Shown one piece after another: positions 20,822-28,767 of a stretch of 38,187 nucleotides of DNA. The number at the start of each line of letters is the position of its first letter. The first letter of the stretch is position 1. The position numbers were made by a program, and so were the translations under genes. The notes beneath the pieces are model-generated. The model had not been told where the DNA came from, ran no database searches, and saw only the letters and a list, made by a program, of their open reading frames with translations. Source of the stretch: a virus; IMG/VR virus record IMGVR_UViG_3300035670_000613, positions 1 to 38,187 of that record; one strand, given 5' to 3'.

Positions 20822-21478
20822 ATGGCTTTCGTAGTCAAGGACAGGGTAAAAGAAACCACCACCACGACTGGCACGGGCACCATCACGCTTGCTGGTGCTG
20901 TTACGGGGTTTCAGTCTTTCTCCGTAATTGGCAACGGAAACACCACGTATTACACCATCCAAGACGCTCTTTCTGGGGATTGGGAAGTCGGGGTTGGTAC
21001 GTATACGTCCTCTGGTACAACGCTTTCTAGGGATACGGTGCTGGAGTCTAGCAACTCTGGGAACCTCGTTAATTTTGGCGCTGGAGATAAAGATGTCTTT
21101 GTGACCTACCCAGCCGAGCGGTCTGTTGAGGCTGTAGGTTCCGGGGTGCGGTCAGACACGGGTTCGGTCTATATCAACAAGACCACGATGACCGAAGATA
21201 CGGTTATTGATTCTGGCGAGAACGGGTTTGCTGTGGGGCCGCTGACGGTTGCCTCGGGCGTGAGTTTTACGGTTACTGCTGGGCAGACGTTCTACGAGAT
21301 TGGTGGCACGGGTGCTACTGGAGCCGGAGGCGATCAGGTTTTTGTTGAAAACACGCAGACTGTAACGACAAGTTATTCAATCCCAAGTGGTAGAAATGCA
21401 ATGTCAACCGGCCCAATAACGGTGGATTCCGGGGTAACAGTAACAGTTCCAACAGGTTCAAGATGGGTGGTGATCTGA
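20822..21478 (+). CDS. Tail-fibre-type protein, 218 aa
   Basis: AAGGAG before ATG 20822. Opens MAFVVKDRVKETTTTTGTG, then TITLAGAVTGFQSF and VGTYTSSGTTLSRDTV, followed by FVTYPAERS; these blocks are a very frequent tail-fibre N-terminus in uncultured phages. Two beta repeats near the end (GFAVGPLTVASGVSFTV; MSTGPITVDSGVTVTVP) are similar to each other. Probably an adhesion or connector fibre segment. Confidence 0.75.
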   Translation: MAFVVKDRVKETTTTTGTGTITLAGAVTGFQSFSVIGNGNTTYYTIQDALSGDWEVGVGTYTSSGTTLSRDTVLESSNSGNLVNFGAGDKDVFVTYPAERSVEAVGSGVRSDTGSVYINKTTMTEDTVIDSGENGFAVGPLTVASGVSFTVTAGQTFYEIGGTGATGAGGDQVFVENTQTVTTSYSIPSGRNAMSTGPITVDSGVTVTVPTGSRWVVI

Positions 21479-21479
21479 T

Positions 21480-22118
21480 ATGGCAACAACAATAGACGGT
21501 ACTGGACTAATAACTGTTGACGGAACATCTACGACACAGGGCCGTGTTCGCCTTGCAGAAGATACCGACAACGGAACTAATTACATTGAACTGACTGCCC
21601 CCGCGTCGGTGGCAAGTAATAGAACAATTACTTTACCTGATAACACAGGGATGATCATCACTACTGCGTCAACCTTTGCAGGGACTGGGCCAGCGTTTAG
21701 CGCAACAAAAAGCGCCAATCAAACTATTGCAAGTTCTTCTACTTGGACAAAGGTTACTTGGTCTGGAGAGGATTTTGATACGAACAGCAACTTTGCTTCT
21801 GATAGATTTACTCCAACTGTAGCGGGGTATTATTTAATTACTTGTATTTTGATAATAGAAGTATTAGTTGCACAAAATAACACTATGCAGGCTGCCATTT
21901 ATAAAAATGGTTCTTCGTACAGGCAAATTTTTGGCCTCTCTGGACCAAGTGTAAATATGAACATTGGCAATGCAGTTGGGACAAATGGTTCCGCTGTTAT
22001 TTACTTAAATGGAAGCACTGACTACATTGAGATATATGCTTTTCAAACTTATGGCGCAAATGGTGCTCAAGTAAATGCTGGGGCTTCGTTTACTGGTGCT
22101 TTAGTGAGGGCCGCATAA
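21480..22118 (+). CDS. Tail fibre with C1q-like C-terminal domain, 212 aa
   Basis: N-terminal fibre repeats (TIDGTGLITVDGTSTTQGRV, then IELTAPASVASNRTITLPD) lead into a C-terminal jelly-roll-type domain (residues about 75-212) with the C1q/TNF pattern: AFSATKSANQTIASSS at its start, FTPTVAGYYLITCILI, AIYKNGSSYRQ, and SFTGALVRA at the end. Such domains trimerise and can bind host surface ligands. The DNA of the C-terminal domain is clearly more AT-rich than its surroundings. Domain call by pattern. Confidence 0.75.
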   Translation: MATTIDGTGLITVDGTSTTQGRVRLAEDTDNGTNYIELTAPASVASNRTITLPDNTGMIITTASTFAGTGPAFSATKSANQTIASSSTWTKVTWSGEDFDTNSNFASDRFTPTVAGYYLITCILIIEVLVAQNNTMQAAIYKNGSSYRQIFGLSGPSVNMNIGNAVGTNGSAVIYLNGSTDYIEIYAFQTYGANGAQVNAGASFTGALVRAA

Positions 22119-22291
22119 TGACACTTTACGAAAAAATTCTTTCCATCTACCCAGAGTTGGTGGATTTTAACTTTGCTGCTGGCGTCATCATTCTTCAGAA
22201 CGATTCTGACGGTCGCGGTGATTACATTGCCAAGTGGGAGCATCCAACTCTTGCAAGACCCACGCAAGAACAACTCGATTCGCAGGAGTAA
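22118..22291 (+). CDS. Small XkdW-like tail-assembly-type protein, 57 aa
   Basis: ATG overlaps the preceding stop (TAATG). Product MTLYEKILSIYPELVDFNFA, then IILQNDSDGRGDYIAKWEHP, matches the small proteins found after fibre genes (XkdW-type, from memory). Usually considered fibre chaperones or minor tail proteins; not demonstrated here. Ends with Gln/Glu-rich tail. Confidence 0.65.
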   Translation: MTLYEKILSIYPELVDFNFAAGVIILQNDSDGRGDYIAKWEHPTLARPTQEQLDSQE

Positions 22292-22294
22292 CAA

Positions 22295-22864
22295 ATGTCT
22301 AAAGTAGCCATCACGGGCAACGTAAGCGGCACAGGCACGCTGACAATAGCGGCCCCTAATACGAATACTGATTACACGCTGACGCTTCCGACCAACACAG
22401 GGACGATACTGACTAATGCGACTACTACAGGCTTCCCTGCAGGTAGTGTGTTGCAAGTGGTTCAAGCCACAACATCAACTGAAGTATCAACAAGTTCCGC
22501 CGCTCCGACGTATGTAGATACAGGACTTTCTGCTTCTATTACTCCGTCTTCTGCGTCTAGCAAAATTCTTGTTTGTGTAAACCACGGCACAGTAACAAAG
22601 AGTTCAGGAAACGCTAACAACCGACTTTTTATAAGAATTATGCGAGGAAGCACTGAAATATCTTTGTTTGGTAATGGTTTGAACTATACCGCCACAGCCT
22701 TGCAAGTCCGTTCAAGTGCAAGTTTTGCGTATTTAGATTCTCCGGCAACAACATCGTCTACGACTTATAAAACTCAATTTGCAAATGGTGATCCAGCCGC
22801 TGAGGTTCAGGTGCAAACCAACAGTTCAATGTCTTCAATAATTTTAATGGAGATTGCGGCATGA
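22295..22864 (+). CDS. Tail-fibre-type protein, 189 aa
   Basis: CAGGAG precedes ATG 22295. The N-terminus (MSKVAITGNVSGTGTLTIAA, YTLTLPTNTGTILT) has fibre-type beta repeats; from about residue 47 there is a domain with the pattern LQVVQATTSTEVSTSS, SASITPSSASSKILV and FANGDPAAEVQVQTNSS. Probably another receptor-binding or fibre tip protein. The stop overlaps the next start. Confidence 0.7.
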   Translation: MSKVAITGNVSGTGTLTIAAPNTNTDYTLTLPTNTGTILTNATTTGFPAGSVLQVVQATTSTEVSTSSAAPTYVDTGLSASITPSSASSKILVCVNHGTVTKSSGNANNRLFIRIMRGSTEISLFGNGLNYTATALQVRSSASFAYLDSPATTSSTTYKTQFANGDPAAEVQVQTNSSMSSIILMEIAA

Positions 22865-23154
22865 TTAAGAAATCTGATGCTATTCGCTCTTTGCGCCCCA
22901 ACGCCGTATGGGTTCTCCGTGGTGATGAACTAGAGTGGCTCGACCAAAATCAGACACGACCAACTGATGCCGAAATTGACGCAGAGGTTGCAAGGCTGAC
23001 TGCGCTTGAGCCTGCGCGTATTGCGGGCGAAAACCGCAGAGCCGCCTACATTGCCGAGGCAGACCCACTATTCTTCAAAGCACAACGAGGTGAAGCCACG
23101 ATGGAAGAATGGCAAGCTAAAGTAGCTGAGATCAAAGCGAGGTTTCCGAAATGA
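22861..23154 (+). CDS. Tail fibre assembly-type small protein, 97 aa
   Basis: ATG coupled to the previous stop (ATGA), stop coupled to the next start. Opens MIKKSDAIRSLRPNAVWVLRG, with a helical C-terminus (ADPLFFKAQRGEATMEEWQA) typical of small tail-fibre assembly-like proteins that follow fibre genes. Tight coupling on both sides implies co-expression with the fibres. Confidence 0.7.
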   Translation: MIKKSDAIRSLRPNAVWVLRGDELEWLDQNQTRPTDAEIDAEVARLTALEPARIAGENRRAAYIAEADPLFFKAQRGEATMEEWQAKVAEIKARFPK

Positions 23155-24263
23155 GCGTCTTAGCCGTCAACGCAGTAACTGATGCCAACGGTGGTAACAC
23201 CGCCACGATAAACAGCATGACCCCTACTGCGGATAGTTTGCAGGGCTTTCGCAACCGCATCATCAATGGTGACATGAGGATTGACCAGAGGAATGCTGGT
23301 GCTACTATTTCTACTACTGGTTACCCAGTTGATCGTTTTGGTTTGGTAGAACAAACAAGTGCAACTTTTACTGCGGGACAAAGTACAACTGCACCAGCAG
23401 GATTTACAAATTCGTTTTTATTGACTATCGGTACTGGAGCAAGTGCGACTTCAACGCAGTATGCTATTTTGAATCAAAAAATAGAGGGATATAATTCTTC
23501 TGATTTTGGCTTTGGAACGGCAGATGCAAAAAATGCAACCTTATCTTTTTGGGTTCGTTCCAGTGTTTCTGGAATATATTGCGCTTCGTTGAAAAATACA
23601 AATGGAAGTAGAACATATATTAAAGAATATACAATTTCTGCCGCTGATACTTGGGAGTACAAAATAATAACTTTCCCAGGCGATACATCAGGAACTTGGG
23701 GGACAGGTAATGGAGTCGGTCTAAGTGTGTATTTTGATTTTGGTTCTGGCTCAGGAACGCCAACTGGTACGGCAGATAGTTGGATAACAACAAACGCTAC
23801 AAGAACCTCAAATCAAACAGACTTTGTAAACAACTCTGGCGCAACTTGGTACATAACAGGAGCCCAACTAGAAGTCGGTAGTGTCGCCACGCCTTTTGAG
23901 CGCAGACCTTATGGGACTGAGTTAAGTCTGTGTCAGAGGTATGCACTTAAATACAATACTGATGCAATAGTTTATGCCTTTATTGGTGCAGGATATGCTA
24001 CAAGCACAACTAATGCAAATATATCGTTGCCGTTGCCTGTTCAAATGAGAACTGCGCCAACAGCAACCGCTAGTAATTTAATGGTTCAGGATGGAACTAC
24101 GATTACAGCGGTTACTGCAACGGCAGTAGTAACGAACCAAACAAACTCTCTAAATGCTTTTGTTCAGGCTACTGTTGCAAGCGGATTAACCGCATTTAGA
24201 CCTTATCAATTACAAACCAACAACAATACTGCTGGATATTTGTTGTTAAGTGCGGAGTTATAA
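23151..24263 (+). CDS. Tail fibre / receptor-binding protein, paralogue 1, 370 aa
   Basis: Overlaps the previous stop. A short N-terminus, then conserved block 1 (about residues 33-51, [18 protein letters not shown]), a long variable AT-rich middle (about 55-235) and conserved block 2 ([14 protein letters not shown] at about 241-254), then a short variable C-terminus. The middle resembles a carbohydrate-binding-type beta domain. A second gene 1.3 kb downstream has the same design, with block DNA nearly identical. Receptor binding is inferred. Confidence 0.75.
   Translation: MSVLAVNAVTDANGGNTATINSMTPTADSLQGFRNRIINGDMRIDQRNAGATISTTGYPVDRFGLVEQTSATFTAGQSTTAPAGFTNSFLLTIGTGASATSTQYAILNQKIEGYNSSDFGFGTADAKNATLSFWVRSSVSGIYCASLKNTNGSRTYIKEYTISAADTWEYKIITFPGDTSGTWGTGNGVGLSVYFDFGSGSGTPTGTADSWITTNATRTSNQTDFVNNSGATWYITGAQLEVGSVATPFERRPYGTELSLCQRYALKYNTDAIVYAFIGAGYATSTTNANISLPLPVQMRTAPTATASNLMVQDGTTITAVTATAVVTNQTNSLNAFVQATVASGLTAFRPYQLQTNNNTAGYLLLSAEL
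23253..23302 (+). repeat. 50-bp exact repeat, copy 1 (second copy at 24627-24676)
   Basis: The 50 bases are identical at 24627-24676 in the paralogous fibre gene, in the same reading position. They encode the [16 protein letters not shown] block. Sequence on both sides is divergent, so this is a conserved recombination-sized island rather than a plain recent duplication. Confidence 0.92.
23864..23916 (+). repeat. 53-bp near-exact repeat, copy 1 (second copy at 25241-25293)
   Basis: Identical to 25241-25293 except one base (23894 T versus 25271 G). It encodes the [17 protein letters not shown] block that closes the variable central domain of both fibre paralogues. Together with the 50-bp block it brackets the divergent centre. 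Confidence 0.92.
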
Positions 24264-24265
24264 AA

Positions 24266-24430
24266 ATGTATAAATTAGGCAATACAGATAACTTAACACA
24301 ACAACCAATTTGCATTTGGCGTTTATCGGATAACGCATCCATCCCTTTCGACCCCATGAACAGCGATTACGTTGAGTATCTTCGATGGCTCTCTGAAGGC
24401 AACGAACCTTTACCCGCAGACGGAGAATAA
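24266..24430 (+). CDS. Small fibre-associated protein, paralogue 1, 54 aa
   Basis: ATG 24266 just after the first fibre gene; stop at 24430 immediately before the next GTG start. The C-terminal two thirds (RLSDNASIPFDP, then YVEYLRWLSEGNEPLPAD) is clearly related to the gene at 25574-25735. This block is common in short proteins following phage fibres and probably acts as a fibre chaperone or cap. No canonical ribosome site is evident, so it may depend on coupling. Confidence 0.7.
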   Translation: MYKLGNTDNLTQQPICIWRLSDNASIPFDPMNSDYVEYLRWLSEGNEPLPADGE

Positions 24431-24431
24431 C

Positions 24432-25571
24432 GTGGCATCGATAATTAACGCTACAGTGACAAGTCCGGGTGGATTAGTTTCCACCGGGGACAACACGAAC
24501 GAACTAAAGATCCAGACTGGCGAGACCGACGCCGTTACGGTTAACTCTTCTCAAGTCGTAGCGTTTAACAACCCCATAGTGGTCGCTGGCAACACAATCT
24601 CCGCTGACAACAGCCTCGGGTTTAGAAACCGCATCATCAATGGTGACATGAGGATTGACCAGAGGAATGCTGGTGCGGCGGTGACTGCTAACGGTGCGTA
24701 TCCTGTCGATAGGTTTATTGCAAATAATTCAAATGATGGTGCTTATTCAGCACAAAGAGATACGGTAGCACCAACCGGTTTTATAAATTCTTTGAAATGG
24801 ACAACAACAACCGCAGATGGGAGTCTTTCGGCTTCGCAGTATGCCGGAATTGGTCAACTAATTGAAGGTTTTAATACTGCTGATTTAGCGTGGGGTAGTG
24901 CTAATGCCAAAACTGTAACATTTTCATTTTGGGTTCGTTCTAGTTTAACTGGAACATTTGGAGGCGCATTAAGAAATTCTGCGGCAAATCGTTCTTATCC
25001 ATTTACTTATTCAATTTCTGTTGCCGATACATGGGAATATAAAACTGTAACGGTTGCTGGCGATACTAGCGGAACTTGGGTTACTGATAATGGTGTTGGT
25101 ATCCGAGTTTTTTTTGGTTTAGGTGCTGGAACTGATTGGTCTGGAACCGCTGGTGCATGGAACTCAAACAATAACCTTACTGCCACAGGCGCAGTATCAG
25201 TCATCGGCACTCTCAACGCCACTTTCTATGTAACAGGAGTCCAACTAGAAGTCGGTAGTGTCGCCACGCCGTTTGAGCGCAGACCTTATGGGATGGAGTT
25301 GGCGTTGTGTCAGAGGTATTATGAACTGTATGACGGCGGCATTTTGTTTCTTACAAAATTAAGAGAATCAGATAGAAATCGTTACGGCAACTTCTTTCTT
25401 AAAGTAACTAAGAGGGCCTCTGCTACTATAACTTTGATTACATCAAGTACAGATGGCGGTGGGGCTATTAATGCAACAGGTGGCATTGATGGTGGAGTTT
25501 TTAGTAGTTTGTCCACAGCGGATAATCAAGCCCCAAATGTAACAAAATTTAGTGCGTCTGCGGAGTTGTAA
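24432..25571 (+). CDS. Tail fibre / receptor-binding protein, paralogue 2, 379 aa
   Basis: GTG 24432 has GGAG 6 nt upstream; the frame extends to 24372 but that part overlaps the small preceding gene. After an N-terminal beta region ([20 protein letters not shown]) come block 1 ([18 protein letters not shown], about residues 63-81), a variable middle, block 2 ([14 protein letters not shown]) and a C-terminal [10 protein letters not shown] region. The N-terminal part differs from paralogue 1 and resembles that of the S74 fibre at 25728, which suggests domain exchange. Confidence 0.75.
   Translation: MASIINATVTSPGGLVSTGDNTNELKIQTGETDAVTVNSSQVVAFNNPIVVAGNTISADNSLGFRNRIINGDMRIDQRNAGAAVTANGAYPVDRFIANNSNDGAYSAQRDTVAPTGFINSLKWTTTTADGSLSASQYAGIGQLIEGFNTADLAWGSANAKTVTFSFWVRSSLTGTFGGALRNSAANRSYPFTYSISVADTWEYKTVTVAGDTSGTWVTDNGVGIRVFFGLGAGTDWSGTAGAWNSNNNLTATGAVSVIGTLNATFYVTGVQLEVGSVATPFERRPYGMELALCQRYYELYDGGILFLTKLRESDRNRYGNFFLKVTKRASATITLITSSTDGGGAINATGGIDGGVFSSLSTADNQAPNVTKFSASAEL
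24627..24676 (+). repeat. 50-bp exact repeat, copy 2
   Basis: Identical to 23253-23302 over all 50 bases; encodes the [16 protein letters not shown] block of the second fibre paralogue. Confidence 0.92.
25241..25293 (+). repeat. 53-bp near-exact repeat, copy 2
   Basis: One mismatch to 23864-23916; encodes the [17 protein letters not shown] block of the second fibre paralogue. Confidence 0.92.
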
Positions 25572-25573
25572 TT

Positions 25574-25735
25574 ATGTATAAAAAACTAATCAACATATTA
25601 ACAAATCAAGAGGCTCAGGTGGTAAAGCGCCTATCCGACAACGCATTCATCCCCTTCGACCCCGCAAACACAGATTACCAAGAGTATTTAAAATGGTTAG
25701 CAGAAGGAAACCAACCGGAGCCAGCAGATGAGTAG
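25574..25735 (+). CDS. Small fibre-associated protein, paralogue 2, 53 aa
   Basis: Follows the second fibre gene by 2 nt and overlaps the start of the next gene by 8 nt. [20 protein letters not shown], then [15 protein letters not shown], is about two thirds identical to the 54-aa protein after the first fibre, while the N-termini differ after MYK. The repetition of gene pairs indicates duplication of a fibre-plus-partner cassette. Confidence 0.7.
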   Translation: MYKKLINILTNQEAQVVKRLSDNAFIPFDPANTDYQEYLKWLAEGNQPEPADE

Positions 25736-26984
25736 CATATCGGCAGGATTAAGTAACGGCACAGCCTTGGTCTCCACTGGAGACACGACGGGCGAACTTG
25801 TGCTAAAAACCAACGGCGGCACCACTGCGGTCACAATCGGCACAGACCAGTCGGTTACTTTTGCGGCTGGGGTAGTAACAACCTCTCCAACCGTACTGCC
25901 AGCCGGTACAGCCTCAGCCCCCGCCCTCACCACCACAGGCGACACCAACACAGGCATCTTCTTCCCTGCTGCTGACACCATAGCCTTTGCAGAAGGTGGG
26001 GCAGAGGCGATGCGTATCGACTCCAGCGGTATCGTACTGACTGGGCTTTCTTCTGCGCTTACTGTTTCGGGAGCGTCTGCTTGGCAGCAGCAATTAGCTG
26101 GAACAGGGGCAACGGGTTATATTGCTGCAAGGTTTAGTAATAATGCAAACCCGGCTAGGTTTATTGCTGTTAAGTCCCGTGGAGCTTCAATTGGAACAAA
26201 CACAGTTGTTCAAAATGGAGATGAGCTTGGTTCTATAGATTTTGCTGCTGCTGATGGAACAGACTATACAACGGCAGCGAGAATTTCAGGATTTGTAGAT
26301 GGAGCGCCGGGAACCGGAGACCTCCCTACACGGCTTACATTTAATACTGCTGCTGATGGTTCTACTACTCCTACCGAGCGTATGCGTATCGACTCCAGCG
26401 GTAACTTGCTGGTGGGTTACGGTGGTCAAAGCCCAACTGCTTTTACGGCTCCGCAGGGAATGACAATTAGTTCTTTAGATAATGTGGCCCTGCAGTATTA
26501 CTTGCGAAAAGGCAACCAAGTAGAAGCACATATTGGTTTCAAATCAAGCACAGACACAAATTTTTATGTTGGTACTGGCGGTGGCGCAGGCCCTGCTGGT
26601 ATTGGTGCATACGGCACATACCAAACAAACTTAGCTTCTACTTGGACTTCTGTTTCTGATGAGCGTGTTAAGACGGAACTCGTACCAATTGAAAATGCTT
26701 TGCAAAAGGTTGGGGGTGTTCGTGCTGTCACGGGTCGATATACTTATGACGAGGAAAACGGCTCAACAAAGCGCAGGGCTTTTTTGATTGCTCAAGATTT
26801 TGTCAGTGCTCTCCCAGAAGCGGTCGATCAAAACGACCCTGAGAAACTTGGTTTGTCATACTCAGATACGATTGTGTTGGCGTTTGCCGCCATTAAAGAA
26901 CTCAAAGCAGAACTTGACGAAGCAAAAGCCCGTATCGCAACGTTAGAGGGAAACACACCCGAACCCCCAGATCAACCGGAGTAA
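25728..26984 (+). CDS. Tail fibre with S74 intramolecular chaperone domain, 418 aa
   Basis: ATG 25728. The N-terminal region resembles the second fibre paralogue ([18 protein letters not shown]), followed by Thr/Ala-rich beta repeats with two MRIDSSG motifs (95-101, 219-225). From about residue 300 it has the Peptidase_S74 signature: SDERVKTE (S310 and K315 as the Ser/Lys pair), [32 protein letters not shown] and a terminal coiled coil. S74 domains fold trimeric fibres and then cut themselves off. Ser/Lys spacing is intact, so self-cleavage is expected. Confidence 0.85.
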   Translation: MSSISAGLSNGTALVSTGDTTGELVLKTNGGTTAVTIGTDQSVTFAAGVVTTSPTVLPAGTASAPALTTTGDTNTGIFFPAADTIAFAEGGAEAMRIDSSGIVLTGLSSALTVSGASAWQQQLAGTGATGYIAARFSNNANPARFIAVKSRGASIGTNTVVQNGDELGSIDFAAADGTDYTTAARISGFVDGAPGTGDLPTRLTFNTAADGSTTPTERMRIDSSGNLLVGYGGQSPTAFTAPQGMTISSLDNVALQYYLRKGNQVEAHIGFKSSTDTNFYVGTGGGAGPAGIGAYGTYQTNLASTWTSVSDERVKTELVPIENALQKVGGVRAVTGRYTYDEENGSTKRRAFLIAQDFVSALPEAVDQNDPEKLGLSYSDTIVLAFAAIKELKAELDEAKARIATLEGNTPEPPDQPE

Positions 26985-26987
26985 ATC

Positions 26988-27983
26988 ATGGCCTCAACAT
27001 ACTCAGACCTCAAGATAGAACTCATTGGTACCGGTGAACAGACTGGATCGTGGGGAAACACAACTAACACAAACCTTGGCACAGCTATTGAAGAGGCCAT
27101 CGTCGGTTCGGCTACCGTCTCTTTCTCAAGCGCTGATGTCACGCTAACGCTGACCAATACCAATGGCACTCAGACTGCTAGGCACCTGCGTTTAAACCTC
27201 ACGGGAACCAGCGGCGGGGCACGTAACCTCATACTAGGTTCTGGGTGCCAGATTGACAAGCCCTACATCATCAACAACGGCCTAGCCGACACAGTTACAG
27301 TTAAGAACACCACGGGCACCGGCATCGCTGTTCCGTCTGGCAAGACTATGTGGGTCTATAACAATGGTACGAATGTTGTGGACGTTACGACTCACATGAC
27401 CTCGTTAACGCTTGGCTCTGCGCTTCCTGCCGGGTCTGGTGGTACTGGGCTAACATCTCCCGGTGCATCTGGCAATGTGCTTACCTCTAACGGAACAGCG
27501 TGGACTTCGGCTGCATTGCCTCCATCATTTGTCACCGGCATGATTCTTCTTTGGTCTGGATCGATTGCATCGATTCCGTCTGGTTGGGCGTTATGTGACG
27601 GAACAAGTGGAACCCCCGACCTTAGAAACCGATTTATTGTAGGCGCTGGTTCTACCTATGCTGTAAATGCTACTGGCGGTTCTGCTGATGCAATCACGGT
27701 ATCCCATACTCACACATTTAGTGGTACTACAAGTAATAAATCTTTAATTGGTCATTTCTATGTAGGCGGCCCTAACCAGGGCCCTGATGGAACAATCTTT
27801 AAAACTCAAATTAATACAGGCGCTCGTCCGGGCCTAGACTTTAATTCTGGTGAGCAGTATCGTCAAAACTTTGATGCTTCACACGACCACACTTTTAGTG
27901 GAACTACGGCATCTTCAGGCTCCAGTGGTACCAACGCTAACCTTCCCCCGTACTATGCCCTGGCATACATAATGAAACTGTGA
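26988..27983 (+). CDS. Tail fibre with phage tail collar domain, 331 aa
   Basis: ATG 26988, 3 nt after the previous stop. The N-terminal part (SDLKIELIGTGEQTGSWGN, TNTNLGTAIEEAI) is a known long-fibre N-terminal pattern in environmental phages. Around residues 180-225 it has the collar signature GMILLWSGSIASIPSGWALC, DGTSGTPDLRNRFIVGAG, then two HTHTFSGTT/HDHTFSGTT beta turns with histidines that can bind metal, and an end NLPPYYALAYIMKL typical of collar-domain fibres. The most confident fibre in the region. Confidence 0.88.
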   Translation: MASTYSDLKIELIGTGEQTGSWGNTTNTNLGTAIEEAIVGSATVSFSSADVTLTLTNTNGTQTARHLRLNLTGTSGGARNLILGSGCQIDKPYIINNGLADTVTVKNTTGTGIAVPSGKTMWVYNNGTNVVDVTTHMTSLTLGSALPAGSGGTGLTSPGASGNVLTSNGTAWTSAALPPSFVTGMILLWSGSIASIPSGWALCDGTSGTPDLRNRFIVGAGSTYAVNATGGSADAITVSHTHTFSGTTSNKSLIGHFYVGGPNQGPDGTIFKTQINTGARPGLDFNSGEQYRQNFDASHDHTFSGTTASSGSSGTNANLPPYYALAYIMKL

Positions 27984-27991
27984 GGTAAACC

Positions 27992-28393
27992 ATGCTTCCC
28001 TTAACCGCAATTTTAGACGTCGGTATGAAGGTGTTGGATAAGTTTATTCCAGACCCAGCAGAAAAAGCCAAGGCGCAACAAGAGTTACTAAAGATGCAAG
28101 CGGAGGGCAGGCTTGCAGAACTACAAGCAGACGTTAAAGAGCAAGAGGAGTTAACTAAACGGCTACAGGCTGATATGGCATCCGATTCATGGTTGTCAAA
28201 AAACATTCGGCCTATGAGTTTAATTGCGATCTTTGCTGGGTATTTTCTCTTTGCCCTCATGTCTGCTTTTGGTCATAACGCTAATGAGGCGTATGTAACT
28301 TTACTAGGCCAGTGGGGTATGTTGTGCTTTTCTTTTTATTTCGGCTCTCGTGGTGCTGAGAAGATCGCTGAGATGTGGAGTAAGAAAAAATGA
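27992..28393 (+). CDS. Holin (3TM-type family), 133 aa
   Basis: An N-terminal helical region (MLPLTAILDVGMKVLDKFIPD, then a charged coil rich in Lys/Glu/Gln at 22-62) is followed by two hydrophobic segments at about 74-93 and 101-118 (MSLIAIFAGYFLFALM; YVTLLGQWGMLCFSF) with charged ends. This is the layout of the Holin_3TMs-like proteins. The endolysin gene overlaps its stop, which makes the lysis pair convincing. It would form the membrane lesion that releases endolysin. Confidence 0.78.
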   Translation: MLPLTAILDVGMKVLDKFIPDPAEKAKAQQELLKMQAEGRLAELQADVKEQEELTKRLQADMASDSWLSKNIRPMSLIAIFAGYFLFALMSAFGHNANEAYVTLLGQWGMLCFSFYFGSRGAEKIAEMWSKKK

Positions 28394-28767
28394 TTAATTG
28401 GGAAAAATACCCCAATTTCAAACCTGCAGAGTTTATATGCACTCACTGCGGAGGTGATGGTATCCAAGAAGGTCTGTTAGATAAGCTCCAGGCCATGAGG
28501 ACGGAGTACGGCAAGCCCATGAAAATCACCTCTGGCTACCGCTGCCCACAACACCCCATAGAAGCCAAAAAGACGGCCCCTGGTGCTCATGCCTTGGGGA
28601 TAGCTGCTGACATCGCCGCTGAGGGTGCAGAGGCCCATAGAATCCTTTCCCTGGCCTTTAAACATGGGTTTACGGGGGTAGGCGTCCAGCAAAAGGGTAC
28701 TGGTAGATTCATTCATGTAGATGTAAGATCAGGTCAGTTACCAACGCCGAGCGTGTGGAGCTATTAA
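28390..28767 (+). CDS. Endolysin, M15-type D-Ala-D-Ala carboxypeptidase, 125 aa
   Basis: ATG overlaps the holin stop (ATGA). It has the M15 pattern: FKPAEFICTHCGG, MKITSGYRCPQHP (45-56), GAHALGIAADI (66-75, zinc-binding H67 and D74) and FIHVDV (108-112, second zinc His H109). It cleaves peptide bonds of peptidoglycan stem peptides. There is no wall-binding domain or signal peptide, as usual for phages of Gram-negative bacteria that rely on a holin. Confidence 0.88.
   Translation: MINWEKYPNFKPAEFICTHCGGDGIQEGLLDKLQAMRTEYGKPMKITSGYRCPQHPIEAKKTAPGAHALGIAADIAAEGAEAHRILSLAFKHGFTGVGVQQKGTGRFIHVDVRSGQLPTPSVWSY

Noticed and set aside
19970-26984. A diversity-generating retroelement acting on the fibre genes
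   Set aside because: No reverse transcriptase or template repeat is visible in the window, and the fibre repeats are not of the adenine-mutated type.
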